Of a stretch of 64,000 nt of DNA, positions 52,740 to 64,000 are shown in pieces. Source of the stretch: Rhopalosiphum padi (lineage: Eukaryota; Arthropoda; Insecta; Hemiptera; Aphididae); NCBI RefSeq assembly GCF_020882245.1, contig NC_083598.1, positions 65,571,858 to 65,635,857 of the forward strand. Direction: 5' to 3'. The position numbers and the translations under genes are program-made. Position 1 is the stretch's first letter. Each line of letters starts with the position of its first letter. The notes beneath the pieces were generated by a model. It was not told the origin of the DNA. It was given only the letters and a program-made list of their open reading frames with translations, and did no database searches.

Positions 52740-53515
52740 ATAGGAGCGCCGAGGGGGATACGAGATGACGTAATTGGTGCAAGATATCGCGAGTTGTAGG
52801 CCCTCTCACGAACGGTCCTGCGTGCTAACGAGTGTCGCGAACGTGTCTGCTCGGGCTCGTGATACGTCGACCATTGCAGAAGACGATAGGCTCGGACGCG
52901 GTATAGTGGCTGGTGCTACGGAACCGACGGTGGCTCGACTCGGCCGGCGAGATTGTCGCGTGGCGAAAAAAGAGTGCAGTGGACTGCACCGCAGTACTGA
53001 TACTCTCTGTAGATTCGTTGCAGTCACCTCGTCGGCCGCGTCTCCGTCCGGTAGCCACCGTTGTATAGTCACACGCCGCCGAACCAGCTGAAACGTCGAG
53101 TTTCCGTGGATCCAGCGGCGCCGCCGAGTCCGTATTCACAAATCTATATAAACGAGTCACCCCGCGAACTATGTCTGCGCCGCCGACGTTACGAGTCGTC
53201 ATCGCTCATCATCACCGTCGTCGGGGCGGAATCGGTGTTCGCGTCGATACCGCTAGCAACCGCGTCACCGTCATTCGTCGCTCCGCGTGATGACCTAAGA
53301 TCCGGGCGCCCGCACAATTACGCTGAGTGTCGAACGCGTAGTTACGGTGACCGCGCGAACTCACGACGACCGCAAACTCGTCGCGCCGCGGGTGATCGGA
53401 GAATGTGCGTGGATGACATACCGGCATACTGTCAGTGCACGTTCTCGTATGGCCCCCGTCCTTTCGTCGCTTTGTCGTTCTCTTTAAGTTTTAAAAATTA
53501 TTCGTAAGGTACGGC
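52740..53515. other. CpG-rich island with coding-like segment, unidentified
   Basis: About 770 bp of strikingly GC- and CpG-rich sequence in AT-rich DNA. Long frames are open on both strands because of the composition. The plus-strand frame from about 53055 to 53507 is the most protein-like in its first part (RRVSVDPAAPPSPYSQIYIN then ESPRELCLRRRRYESSSLI), becoming arginine-rich noise later. A 'CGTAAG|GTACGG' donor-like site ends the island at 53508. It may be a promoter with a 5' UTR exon, a fragment of a real gene, or both. No family was recognised. Confidence 0.35.
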
Positions 53516-53938
53516 GGAACGCTCCAGCAATTATATAACCAAACTACACATCAATATGATTAAAAATTCTGTACTCGTATTTATAGTTATTTAAATAATA
53601 AGTTACCGCCAAGCGGCCAACAGGTAAATTAAATCGTGTACATGTAAAATTATTTTTAATGAATATTAGAACTTTTATGATATAAATATTTTTTATTTGG
53701 TTGATTTCTATAATTTTATTAAAAGACAACCACTACTTACAACTTTTACTATGAGAAAAAATACTCTTTCAAAATATTAAATTTGTATAAAAAATTAGCT
53801 ATTCTTAAAAATTTAGTATTATTTCATATTTGTGATTTAAATTTTTCACGTAATAAATTACAAATTTGAACATTATTCAAGGTTAAAAGTGGGATGAGTA
53901 TGTTAGTATGTTACACAATTACCTTTTATACATTACAT

Positions 53939-54497
53939 CAGGGGTGGCTCCAGGGGAAACCCTAGCGGCCGCGCCCCACTAGCGCGTATTTCTAAAAAAT
54001 AATATATATTTTTAAAAAAGAAAATTATAAACAAAAACATATTATACTATCAACTATCATAAACATGTGCATGCAAGTATCAATGGTGCCCGCAGACGGT
54101 AGAGGGGGTACCGGGGGAATGTCGGGCATGACCCCCCGTTTTTTTTAGTTAATATTATATATTAATTGTTTTATGACCTATACTTGCATGGCTTAAGTAT
54201 TTATACTTTTGACTTACCTCCCCCCCGGCCCCGGCTTATATTTTTGCGGGCGCCCTTGACAAGTATATATAGATAAAGATATGACGGAATGTACCTGCTA
54301 TCTATATTATGAAGAACCTATAATAATAAATTAATAAAAATATAGTATGATATTATTTTATTATGTTTAAAAGATTAATTGCGTAGTAGCACACATTTCT
54401 TTTAAGTTACGGAAATGTCAAGAAGACAAGAGAATAATAAGAAAAATTAAAATTATAAGCCCCTCCCCCCCTAACCAAGTCTCTGGAGCCGCCCATG
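53939..54497. mobile_element. hAT-like element with target site duplication, containing a second element
   Basis: The left end CAGGGGTGGCTCCAGGGG pairs with the right end in reverse CATGGGCGGCTCCAGAGAC. The flanks are cattacat (53931-53938) and cattacct (54498-54505), 7/8 identical. Its interior was later entered by the element at 54081-54258. Confidence 0.75.
54081..54258. mobile_element. Nested hAT-like element
   Basis: The ends CAATGGTGCCCGCA and, in reverse, CAAGGGCGCCCGCA match at 12 of 14 bases. The flanks gcaagtat (54073-54080) and acaagtat (54259-54266) match at 7 of 8. The 178-bp core has runs of G and C (54105-54145 and 54221-54236). It sits wholly inside 53939-54497, so it inserted later. 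Confidence 0.75.
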
Positions 54498-55540
54498 CAT
54501 TACCTACATATACTATATGTATTAGAAATTATACATAAAATGATATATGGAACGCTTTAACTATATGGAGACATTAGTCCTACACTCCCACGTCCCACCC
54601 CTAGGATTTTTTTCCCAGTTTAAGCCGTACAGCGTTGTTTATTATAAGCCAGCGAGTAACGTAGTTCATCCATCAATTCTTAATCGACTGGCATTAGGAT
54701 TTCGCGGGCAATTTTTTTTGGTTTTTATACTCAACTTATTAAAATAAGTTATTCGTAAAATTGAATAAATGGCTTATAATAATCTTATGTTAGGCACCTT
54801 GATTTATTTACAGGTATAGTCACTTACCTACAAGCTACAATATTATAATACTTTTGAATATATATACTAAAGTAAAATCTAGAGATAGTATATATGACAG
54901 ACAAAACAATAATATTAGGTATGTTTTAAAAAAACTTGGTAATTAAAGTAATTAAATTATGTTGTAGGTAGTTGATGCAGCTTTAATAAATGGTACATCT
55001 AAAAAATATCCCAAGAATCTACTTAAAAACATAAAAAGTATAACATTGTTCAGCTAATGGAAAAAACGTACTAATTATGTATATCTGCAGAATATATTAA
55101 ATTATTATTAAATACTTAAATATAATAGTTATGTTTAAAATATATAAGTATTCGTATAAATAATATTGTTTTATCGTTTGTCTATAATAGTAATATTGTT
55201 TTACCGTATTACCGTCGCGCAAACTTTTTGGCTGCGTGTGGTAATGAAATAATAACGATAAAATTATGTCAGTACCGGTGTGGCGGTGTCGTATTAAAAT
55301 ACCATGTATGACACACGCTTGAGGCTCGTCGCATATTTGGTGGCGTGATACGAATCGCGACAGTACGGCGGAGGATAGCGTTAACATTACGGGACGGATG
55401 ACAGCTGCTGAACCTGCAAGTACCTATAGACTACAGTAGTACAGTGCGTGGGTGACAGCTCGGCCCAGGTGTCGCAACGACGGCGATGGCGACTTAATAA
55501 CCAATGGCGTGCCGGAGACGGTACGGGTGAGTTGATCGGA

Positions 55541-55601
55541 ATAAAAACGTCATCTGCGGTGCCGCCGACTCAGCACTCAGTTTCCGGATAAGGACGATAA
55601 G
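55541..55601 (+). promoter_or_regulatory. Core promoter and untranslated first exon of the secreted orphan gene
   Basis: A TATA-like 'ataaaa' at 55541-55546 lies about 30 bp before 'gactcagcactcagt' (A at 55572 or 55579), which matches the arthropod initiator TCAGT. A short 5' UTR exon would end at AAG|GTGATG (55601). The same arrangement is kept in the degraded copy at 51601-51653. Confidence 0.5.
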
Positions 55602-55794
55602 GTGATGCAAGCACACGGGGCATTGGCGTCGACCGGACACAGACATGTCCGACGATGCGGTATTATAATATAGATTATCGGATAGATATGAGCAAGTGTA
55701 ATTATATACATCGTATTTCGTATGTAATAATATGTATTAAGTAAACGAATTATTAATTTTTTTTTTTCTATAAAATAATTTATTCACACCAGGC

Positions 55795-56318
55795 ATGACC
55801 GGAAGAATGAAGATACTGTGTGCTATCTTATTTGTTTGTGTGTACCCGCATGTTTCCGAGGTTAGTAATTTGTTTGTTAAAATAATGTTAGATATAATAA
55901 TAATATAATTATTATTATAATTATAAATGTTTTTAATAAAATGCTTGGACTACACATACCGATACTGATACTTTTTAATAATTATCGTCCTGTCGGTAAT
56001 ATGTCACGGTATCTGGTCGCTTACTAACACTGTACCGGGAATCCGGATGAGCTGTATCGACACTCGATACTGCTGATATTATGTTTATTCCACAGTGAGT
56101 TGCCGCCGTACACTTTCTGTGTGCTATCAATATGTCGGTATTATAACTCACAGACCACAGTCATCACTACGACAAGGACCACGTCGTCGAACATGTGCGT
56201 ACCAATAGTTGCCATACCGCTGTACACAGTAAACTATATAGTCCATCGCGCCGGCACTTTTAGCAGCCGAGATACATATTTTGTTTTTCTAGGCAATTAT
56301 GGATCCGTACAAAAATAA
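55795..56318 (+). CDS. Candidate small secreted orphan protein, two coding exons, 94 residues
   Basis: Exon 55795-55860 starts after a clean acceptor (tttattcacaccag) and encodes 22 residues, MTGRMKILCAILFVCVYPHV then SE: a typical signal peptide with a basic start and hydrophobic core. It ends at GAG|GTTAGT. A second exon at 56100-56318 joins in frame after 'cacagtgag' and encodes 72 residues beginning LPPYTFCVLSICRYYNS, with a C-x4-C pair, a Thr/Ser-rich stretch, a further MC, and the stop at 56316-56318. It is GC-richer than its surroundings. The mature protein would be about 75 residues and secreted. No family is recognised. The acceptor at 56099 is one of two overlapping AGs; the other (56095) would put a stop in frame. 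Role unknown; salivary effector is a guess. Confidence 0.5.
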
Positions 56319-56905
56319 TTATTGACATTTTTCGAGATTCGACCACACACTCGGTAATACGTACAACATACAATACGGTGGCATTCGATTCGTTAAAGTT
56401 AAAAACAATATGTTGTTTAAATATGTGTTATTTGTCTGTTATCGGCGGCGATCGGTACCTCCACATACGGATATCATACGATCTATTATTATATATCTAT
56501 ATTATCTTATTTTAAATCGTCGATAATTATTGCGACGAATATCTATCGCGATGGGATCGAACAGGGCGTATAGGGGCAGTTTATTAATTGCGCCTAAAAG
56601 TACGATTTTATATACCGATTGAGCTCTAAACATTTTAAGGTCGAATAGACCAATTATTACGCTCAAAATATTTTACAATACATCTCATGCAGAGATCTTT
56701 TTAACCTATAAAAAACACTTATAGAACTCATAAAATTTTTTAAATTATTGTATTAAGTGACTTGACAGCGAGTTTTCCTACACGTTTTTTTTTCAAAGCC
56801 ATTTTTATATTACTTTATAATTATCATATTTACTTATTGTATATAATGTATAGATTGTAAATTATCAATAAACACCAATAATATAAAAAAAAAAGGCCTT
56901 CTCAC

Positions 56906-57732
56906 ATTAAATACGTTGATATCTGTTGTTCAGCTGTGTTTGCGATGACATACGTCGACATTTCTAAACTATTAATATGTAAAACTTTAACAATATATCT
57001 TGACCAAATAGACTCAAAAATTCAAAAAAAAAATTAGAGTATTACATAATTATTATTTAATAATTATTACGATTATTTAAGGTAATACACATTACACATT
57101 AATCATTGATTTGTTCTGCAGATAATAATAATAATAATTATTATTTTTAAGTTTTGTCACGATTAAAGATATACCCTAAGTATATCTTTAATCGTGAGTT
57201 TTGTATACAGTAAGTCCCAAAAGTCCCGTATCACCCTTAAAATCTCCATAGAATCAAGCAAAATATTGAACTATCTTTATGATTAGTTCATGATTCAAGC
57301 ATAGTATTTTATATTAAATACGTTGACATCTGTTGTTCTGTGTTTGCGATGAGATACGTCGACATTTCTAAACTTGATATGTAAAACTTTAACAATATAT
57401 CTCGACCAAATAAACTCAAAAATTCAAAATAAAAAAAAAACGAGAGTATTACATAATTATTATATAATAATTATTACGATTATTTAAGGTAATACACATT
57501 ACACATTACTCATGTAGCGGATCTGAAGCTCATTTAAGGAGGGGGCGAATTTGTATCATAGATTGATAGATACTACACTCTGTTCAGCGAGGGAGCACGC
57601 CACGGCCCTTGTATTGATAATCAAATAATAATAATTGATAAGATATTAAATATACTTAGGGTATATCTTTAATCGTGAGTTTTGTATACAATATGTCCCA
57701 AAAGTCCCGTATCACCCTTAATATCTCCATAG
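56906..57732. repeat. Tandem duplication of a 350-420 bp unit
   Basis: Copy 1 (56906-57253) and copy 2 (57313-57732) share, in order, attaaatacgttga, tacgtcgacatttctaaact, gtaaaactttaacaatatat, ggtaatacacattacacatt, and gtatatctttaatcgtgagt followed by aagtcccgtatcaccctta. Copy 2 has an extra GC-rich insert of about 90 bp (57515-57605). The spacer (57253-57313) carries tcaagcaaaatattgaacta..ttcaagcatagtatttta, which recurs at 63600-63660. Confidence 0.85.
57158..57196. repeat. Perfect 17-bp inverted repeat (hairpin)
   Basis: cacgattaaagatatac (57158-57174) and its exact reverse complement (57180-57196) are separated by five bases. In the second copy of the tandem unit only the right arm is present (about 57659-57676), so the hairpin belongs to one copy. 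Confidence 0.85.
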
Positions 57733-58149
57733 AAAATAAATATATTTAAACGCGGTTTTTTTTTTTTAAAGTACTAAGTATAGAAATTCTGATTGAATGG
57801 CATAAAATTCAAAAATAATCAAAAAAATTTTTTATGCATTTAAGAATTTTAAATTTTTAAGATAGGCATTTTGTTGACAAACATTTTTTAAACAGTTTAA
57901 AAAGATAAAAATATTAAAATTCAATAAAAATTGACCAAGTTAGAGCAAGTTATGTTTTTGAATAATTGTAATGAAAAGATCAATTGTTCACATTTCAATA
58001 ATAACATATTTATTTCAGCAATCAGCATGATAATACTTTTACATACCTAATTAAAGTTTTGATTTGAATAGAAATAAGAATAGCCGTGTCTTATCGTTTG
58101 CTAAACACCGAAACTGGTTACCCATTTTAAGTATTTTAATTATATTCCA

Positions 58150-58345
58150 CGTATATTCAATATTTCGTATCTCTAGTGCGCACGTTACGGTGACAATTTT
58201 GTGATCTGCGTTTTGCGTTACACGCTAACGCACGGACGTGATTGTATTAAGCGTTGACTACCTCTGTGAGGTGAATCGAAAATCGTAGTGACCGTTATAC
58301 AAGCATTGTGAGACCTGTGGTTTCATCGAACCGAAGTGCTGGATG
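58150..58345 (+). promoter_or_regulatory. Possible promoter/untranslated exon downstream of aconitase
   Basis: A CpG-richer segment with 'gtgcgcacgttacggtgac' and mirrored 'gcgttacacgctaacgc' ends near a donor-like CC|GTGAGA (58347). No open frame of note. It could be a 5' exon of a plus-strand transcript or an old insertion. Confidence 0.2.
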
Positions 58346-58747
58346 GTACGGTACCGTGAGACAGTTTTTTTTTTATTGACATATTTAATTTATAAGCAAT
58401 TATATATAATACCTATAAACAATAGTACCTATCAATGGATCTAAATCTAATGATTTCTTTGCCTAAAAACAGTTATTACAAACATGCAATTATTTATTTG
58501 TTTCAATTTAAAATATCAACTATGAGTTATTAAATATAAATAAATAATACAAACTAATATGAATCAATCAATATTGTGGTAACACTGGAAGATGTGATTG
58601 TGTATGTTATACTGTGTATAATACTTAGTATTATGTTGTTTTTAAAAAATGTATATTTTCAGTTATAACGATGTGTGTGTATTTAATAAATAAATTAATA
58701 TCAATTATTTTATTATTTATTTAATTTGTTAAAACACAACAAATATT

Positions 58748-61150
58748 TTATTTAGATGCAGCAGCTAATTGTTTCATTCGGTTTAATGCACTGCCGGACT
58801 TAAACCATTGGATTTGTTGTTCGTTGAATGTATGAGTAAGTGTTATCTCGTCACAACTCCCATCAGTATGGCGCAAAATACATTTTAATGGTACTCCAGG
58901 AGTGAATTGATCAAGTCCGACCAAAGACACTTTATCAGTTGGTTGAACTTTATCATAATCCTTACTATCGGCAAATGTCAAAGCTAATACTCCTTGTTTT
59001 TTCAAATTGGTTTCATGAATACGGGCAAAAGATTTGACAATGATCGCGTGTCCTCCCAAATGACGTGGTTCTAAAGCGGCATGTTCTCTGCTACTTCCTT
59101 CGCCATAGTTTTCATCACCAAACACTACCCACGATATACCTTTAGCTTTGTATGCTCTGGCTGTGTCCGGAACTGCACCCCATTCTCCAGTACATTGGTT
59201 TTGTACCTTATTCATTTCATTATTTTCTGAATTGGTTGCACTAGAATAATAAATAAAATAATTGTATTTTATCTATTTTGATAAGAACAAAGTTATAATA
59301 ACTTACGTTAAGAACATGTTATTTGATATATTGTCCAAATGACCTCGGTATTTTAACCATGGGCCGGCCGCAGAAATGTGATCAGTTGTACATTTTCCTT
59401 TCACTTTAATAAGTATTGTAAGATCTTCCAAATCTTTTCCATCCCAAACTTTAAATGGTTCTAATAATTGGAGACGATTGGATTTTGGGTCTACTACCAC
59501 ACTCACAGCTGATCCATCAGCAGGTGGAGCTTGGTAAGTATCTTGACCGGGATCAAATCCTTTTGCGGGTAATTCATCACCCAATGGATTACTTAATTTA
59601 AATTCTTTACCATCAGCTCCCTTGATTGAATCTTTTGTGGGATCAAAGTCCAAACGCGCTTCAATGGCTAAAGCAGTAACTAGCTCTGGAGAGGTGACAA
59701 AGGCATGGGTTGCTGCATTGGCATCATTACGTCCAGTAAAGTTTCTATTGTACGAACTGACAATGGTGTTCTTTTCACCCTTTTTGACATCTTTACGATC
59801 CCATTGACCAATACATGGACCGCAAGCATTAGCTAATACAGTACCACCAAATTCTCTCAATATTTGTGCAATTCCATCTCTTTCAATTGTTGCCCTAATT
59901 TGTTCAGAACCAGGAGTAACATTAAATGGAATTTTTGATTTACGCCCGTGAGCTAAGGCTTCTTTTGCAATTGTAGCACATCTCGACATGTCTTCATAAC
60001 TTGAATTAGTGCAGCTTCCAATAAGACCAACTTTGATTTCCACAGGCCAATCATTTTTCTTGGCATTGTTTCCTAGTTTTGAAATAGGATGTGCAAGATC
60101 AGGTGTGAAGGGTCCATTAACATGAGGCTCCAGTGTTGTCAAATCAATTTCAATTAACTGGTCATAATGACTGCTATTATCAGGAGTCAATAATGACTTA
60201 CTGTACTTGGCTGCTTCTTCAGCGATATCAGCACGACATGTAGCTTTTAAATAATCTGCCATTCGGTGATTAAATGGGAACAATGAAGTAGTAGCTCCAA
60301 TTTCTGCACCCATATTACAGATGGTACCCATACCTGTGCATGATATGTTATCTACTCCAGGTCCGTGATATTCAATTATTGCACCAGTACCTCCTTTGAC
60401 AGTCAAAATATCTGCAACTTTAAGTATTACATCCTTTGATGTAGTCCAACCAGACATCTTTCCTGTTAAATGAACACCAATAACTTTAGGACATTTTAGT
60501 TCCCAAGGAATATCAGCCATCACATCAACAGCGTCTGCACCGCCAACTCCAATACACAAACCACCAAGTCCACCGCCATTAGGTGTATGGGAGTCAGTAC
60601 CAATCATCAATAACCCAGGAAAAGCATAGTTTTCCAGAATAATTTGATGAATAATTCCAGATCCTGGGTGCCAAAATCCAACTCCATATTTTGCTCCAGC
60701 GGTTTTCAAAAAGTTGTAAACTTCTTCATTCATTTCTTTAGCCCTTTTCAAGTCCTCAACTCCACCTACTTGAGCTTCAATTAAATGATCACAGTGAATC
60801 GTGGAAGGAACAGCAACCTTTGGCAAACCTGATGATATAAACTGCAACATAGCCATTTGAGCAGTAGCATCTTGCATTGCCACACGATCCGGCCTTAATT
60901 TTAAGTAAGATACACCACGCTTGATATCTTGATTAACAGGATCATCCAAATGAGAATAAAGCACTTTTTCTGCCAAAGACAATGGCTTTCCTAATCTATC
61001 GGCAACAATTTTGATACGCTTCTCTAGGGTTTCGTATGGCAGGGGATTGGTGTCAAACTTGCTCATAGCTACTTTGCTTGCACCAAATATGGCCGGAGAT
61101 GAGTGGAAAAATCTCTGCTGGATTATACCGGATACCAATTTGTATGCCAT
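58748..61150 (-). CDS. ACO2: Mitochondrial aconitase (aconitate hydratase), complete, two coding exons
   Basis: Exon 1 is 61150-59307 and exon 2 is 59240-58748, joined GT-AG in frame: 2337 nt, 778 residues, against 780 in human ACO2. The start is MAYKLVSG; residues 1-28 are basic and amphipathic (QQRFFHSS), fitting a mitochondrial import signal. The enzyme interconverts citrate and isocitrate through cis-aconitate in the TCA cycle, using a [4Fe-4S] cluster. The cluster ligands are Cys380 (GSCTNSSYED), Cys443 and Cys446 (ANACGPCIGQ), with the same spacing as in vertebrate ACO2. Other conserved blocks are RPDRVAMQDATAQMA (86-100), GTDSHTPNGGGLG (184-196), YNRNFTGRNDA, and in the swivel domain GDENYGEGSSREHAALEPRH. 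No iron-responsive element was identified in the short 5' UTR seen. The catalytic Ser of the C-terminal GSALNRMK motif is present. No sign of damage. Confidence 0.97.
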
Positions 61151-64000
61151 AGTGTCAAATTCGTTGACTGTTTGCAAACTGAATTGATGATGAATGAAAA
61201 ACGGATTGGTCTTTGAGCTGAAGGTATGATCAATCGTTCAAACGCGATCGCCACGTAACAATTTAAAAGCAAAAGAGCAAAACAATATTATGAATAAATA
61301 ATAATACTGATTGTCCTATGCAGTCAGAACGGTTTTTTGATAGGGTATCGCTGGTGAACGGATACTAAGTCGCTACTCAGTGATACAAAAAACAAGAACA
61401 GAATATGTTATTCGAAATACTTTTGTAATAATGATTAATGAAACTATTATAATAAACTATGCTTGTGTATTATGCATTTCAATAACAAACATATTTTAGT
61501 AAGTTGTCAATATTAGTAGCCAGCAGCAATAAATAGATGTTTATAGTTTATATATCAAAAATACATTTTAATTCAAATATTAAAAAATAATGGTATAAAT
61601 TAAAATCAAGTTAGAAAATCTCACTCTGCGAACATTCTAAATCCCCGGTTTCTAAATATACCTATTTTAATAAAACAGAATAAACTGTAATTCCGTTTAC
61701 AATTTAAAAAGATTTTTCAGATGGGTAACCTTAAATTTTAGTAGGTACCTAATTTTTTTATATTGGCTTGTATAAATCTGTAATACAATACCTACTCATA
61801 TTTTAATAATTTTCAGTAACTAGGATATATTATAATGTGTTTAAACTTATTATATTTAGAAATCTAAAACGGCGATTCCATGACGGAAATCAAATAGGTT
61901 AATTTTTCTAGTAAAAATAATATAGTTTTTTCTTTTTTCAAAAAATGTATTAAATACATAATATATTGTGCATATAAGTGTGATTTATTTTTTACTTACA
62001 AAGAAAGTAGTGTAGGTAAAAAATTATAAGTTGATAGGTACTCTCTACAAAACATTGTTTCTTGTTTATACAATATAACAATAATACGTATAGATACTGG
62101 ATTTATACTAAATAATGTATTGTTATTTTAAAAAATATAGGTTAGGTTAGACCAATAGCTAGGGTCTGGTTTTATATTCTCCAAAAAACTGCAAATATTC
62201 TATATTTTATAATCATTTTAAAATATTCAAAAATATGCAAAAAAATGTTTTCCTTTAAACTCAGTATTCAATGAATCGTCCACAATTTTTACCCTCGTAA
62301 GAATGCATGTACTCAGTAACAATATGTTGAATGTAGAAACATGTAAATCTAGTCTCTAGACTCTACTAATAGTACCTATTGGCTATTAATGAATTAATGT
62401 GCATTGTAAATCTATTTAAGTTATTGGTTATTGCGTATATATTCTGCTAGAAGCTGGTTTTCATCAGGCACTGCAATGGCACCGAACTTAGACGTTTTCA
62501 TGAAGCAAAATCTATAATTTTTTGTCCCATCCACCCACCTAAGCTTTTCAGCCATATCTAATAGGTATGAAATGAAAATACATACAGGTGTGGATTTTTA
62601 ACTTCTGTGTTTCACATTATCGATTATCAATATTGTAATATAAATAACACTTATTTAATTTTGTTAACCCATTAATCCCTAGAACATACCTACACCTACC
62701 CATTTAAGTAGTGAAGCGATCACTTCACATAATATATAGGTTCGGCGCCAGTATTGAGGTACCTACTGATAAGATAGGTAACACCAATCGGCAATCTGTC
62801 GCTACAGCCGAGTTCACTATATACCTATACATGTCATGCTGTGAAATCACATTCCTAAACATAATTCAATCACTGAGTAGCGACATTAGCAGCGGATTTT
62901 AAAGACATTAACATGATTAAATTAAAATATGAGAACATTTGTTTTAAATTTTAAATAATATTTTAATTTCAAAAATTAGACCAATCATTGTTTTTATAAA
63001 ATATAAAATATTATTAAAATAAAAAAATGCAAATTGTATAAATTCAATACAAGTAGATAATATAAATGTATCATTAGAAGGAATATATATTTTTATTTTT
63101 TTAATAAAACCTGGTTACTCACTCACTGAAATCACTCGTGTGAATATAGTTTATTTTACATATTTGCATAACTGTGCATCGTATCTATATTTCAATCTCA
63201 TCAATAAAGATTTTTAGAATAGGTTGAGTATTAATATAAAATCAGTGGATAAATTAAAAAATAAATATTTTATACATTTTATGGTGTAATTATAAAATTA
63301 TAAATTTAAAAACTTTGTAAAATAAAATATAATGAAGAGGACTTAAATTAATATCTATCTATTTTATAATTTTCATTTTTTTTTTAAATAGATATTAATT
63401 GGAAATTACTATACCTACTTAACTGTCTGGATAGGTAAAGGATATACTATATAAGTCTACCTATGTATTTACCTATTTTCAAGTATTGCTATTGAATTAT
63501 AATTCTTACCAAAATGCTCTCTAACAATTTCAGAAATGCATTACACATTTACACAATATGAATATTCTGTGATTGTATGATGGCATTAATTTAATATTTA
63601 TCAAGCAAAATATTGAACTATCTGTTCATTCTGTTCATAATTCAAGCATAGTATTTTACTATTTTCAACATTGTGCATTATGCAATTGTCATAATTTGAT
63701 TATTAAGCAAATAAGCTGTGACACAGAAATTGTTGACAACCAGCAGTTACACGGACGTCAATAATTGTGTATGTGTACATTATGATCTAAAGTTAATAAA
63801 TAACCCAATATCATAATACATAAAGTATGAAAGATATTAAATATATCTTTTTATATAATAAATTTTCCACCATAAAATAAAAGCAATATTAACCAATATT
63901 AGTATCAACTATCAATTGTAAAAGATAGTAATATAATATTGAATATACATTTACATCCATTTGAATAAATAATGATAATCCTTGTTATTTTATTAAGTAA
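61151..64000. other. Aconitase promoter side and right-end intergenic DNA
   Basis: The first 100-200 bp (61151-61350) are GC-richer, with 'aacgcgatcgccacg', and should hold the aconitase 5' UTR and promoter. Beyond that the sequence is AT-rich without coding signal. A copy of the spacer repeat from 57253-57313 occurs at about 63600-63660. Confidence 0.5.

Noticed and set aside
52774..53202. Three long overlapping frames on both strands in the CpG-rich island
   Set aside because: GC-rich sequence has few stops by chance; repeated Arg/Ser/Thr composition and openness in several frames argue against all but possibly one segment.
59622..59807. Plus-strand frame inside aconitase
   Set aside because: Antisense shadow of the aconitase exon.
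62140..62152. Short 'ggttaggtta' runs resembling the insect telomere repeat TTAGG (also near 17381 and 17915)
   Set aside because: Only two units each; expected by chance.
1..64000. tRNA, rRNA, CRISPR, bacterial or viral genes
   Set aside because: No cloverleaf-type motifs, spaced repeats or recognisable viral or bacterial genes were seen by eye; a tRNA scan was not possible.

Overview
The window looks like nuclear DNA of an insect, most likely an aphid (Hemiptera: Aphididae). It is strongly AT-rich, with short GT-AG introns, dense small non-autonomous DNA transposons, and the runs of 'taggtacctat' type seen in aphid genomes. The aphid assignment is inferred from style and protein similarity; no search was run. 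Nothing prokaryotic is present: no operons, CRISPR arrays or ribosome binding sites, and I saw no tRNA or rRNA gene.

Layout. At the left edge (277-766, minus) is the 5' end of ASCC1. A complete ten-exon sorting nexin 4 gene (5002-9254, plus) follows and encodes 391 residues in frame. A six-exon gene for a two-pass membrane protein of unassigned family runs from 13784 to 20232 (plus, 320 residues). A large minus-strand gene (23602 to about 28079) encodes a proline-rich, coiled-coil scaffold with a C-terminal SAM domain; a possible distal 5' exon lies near 35.8 kb. The region from 28.1 to 46.5 kb holds no certain gene, only transposon relics, fold-back elements and a few exon-like islands. TRMO, a tRNA N6-methyladenosine-type methyltransferase of the YaeB/TsaA family, occupies 47465-49081 (plus). 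Between 49.8 and 57.7 kb lie two long fold-back elements, a duplicated promoter/first-exon module, nested hAT-like elements and a tandem duplication. Mitochondrial aconitase (58748-61150, minus, 778 residues) is complete, with its three cluster cysteines. The right end is non-coding.

The conserved genes are unrelated housekeeping functions: transcription-coupled repair (ASCC1), endosomal recycling (SNX4), tRNA modification (TRMO) and the TCA cycle (aconitase). The most interesting region is 51.2-56.3 kb. A core promoter with a short first coding exon, which encodes a signal peptide, occurs twice. The right copy can be joined in frame to a second exon and predicts a 94-residue secreted orphan protein. 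The left copy has kept its promoter but lost its start codons and second exon. Small secreted, fast-evolving proteins of this kind are typical candidates for aphid salivary effectors, but that role is inference only.
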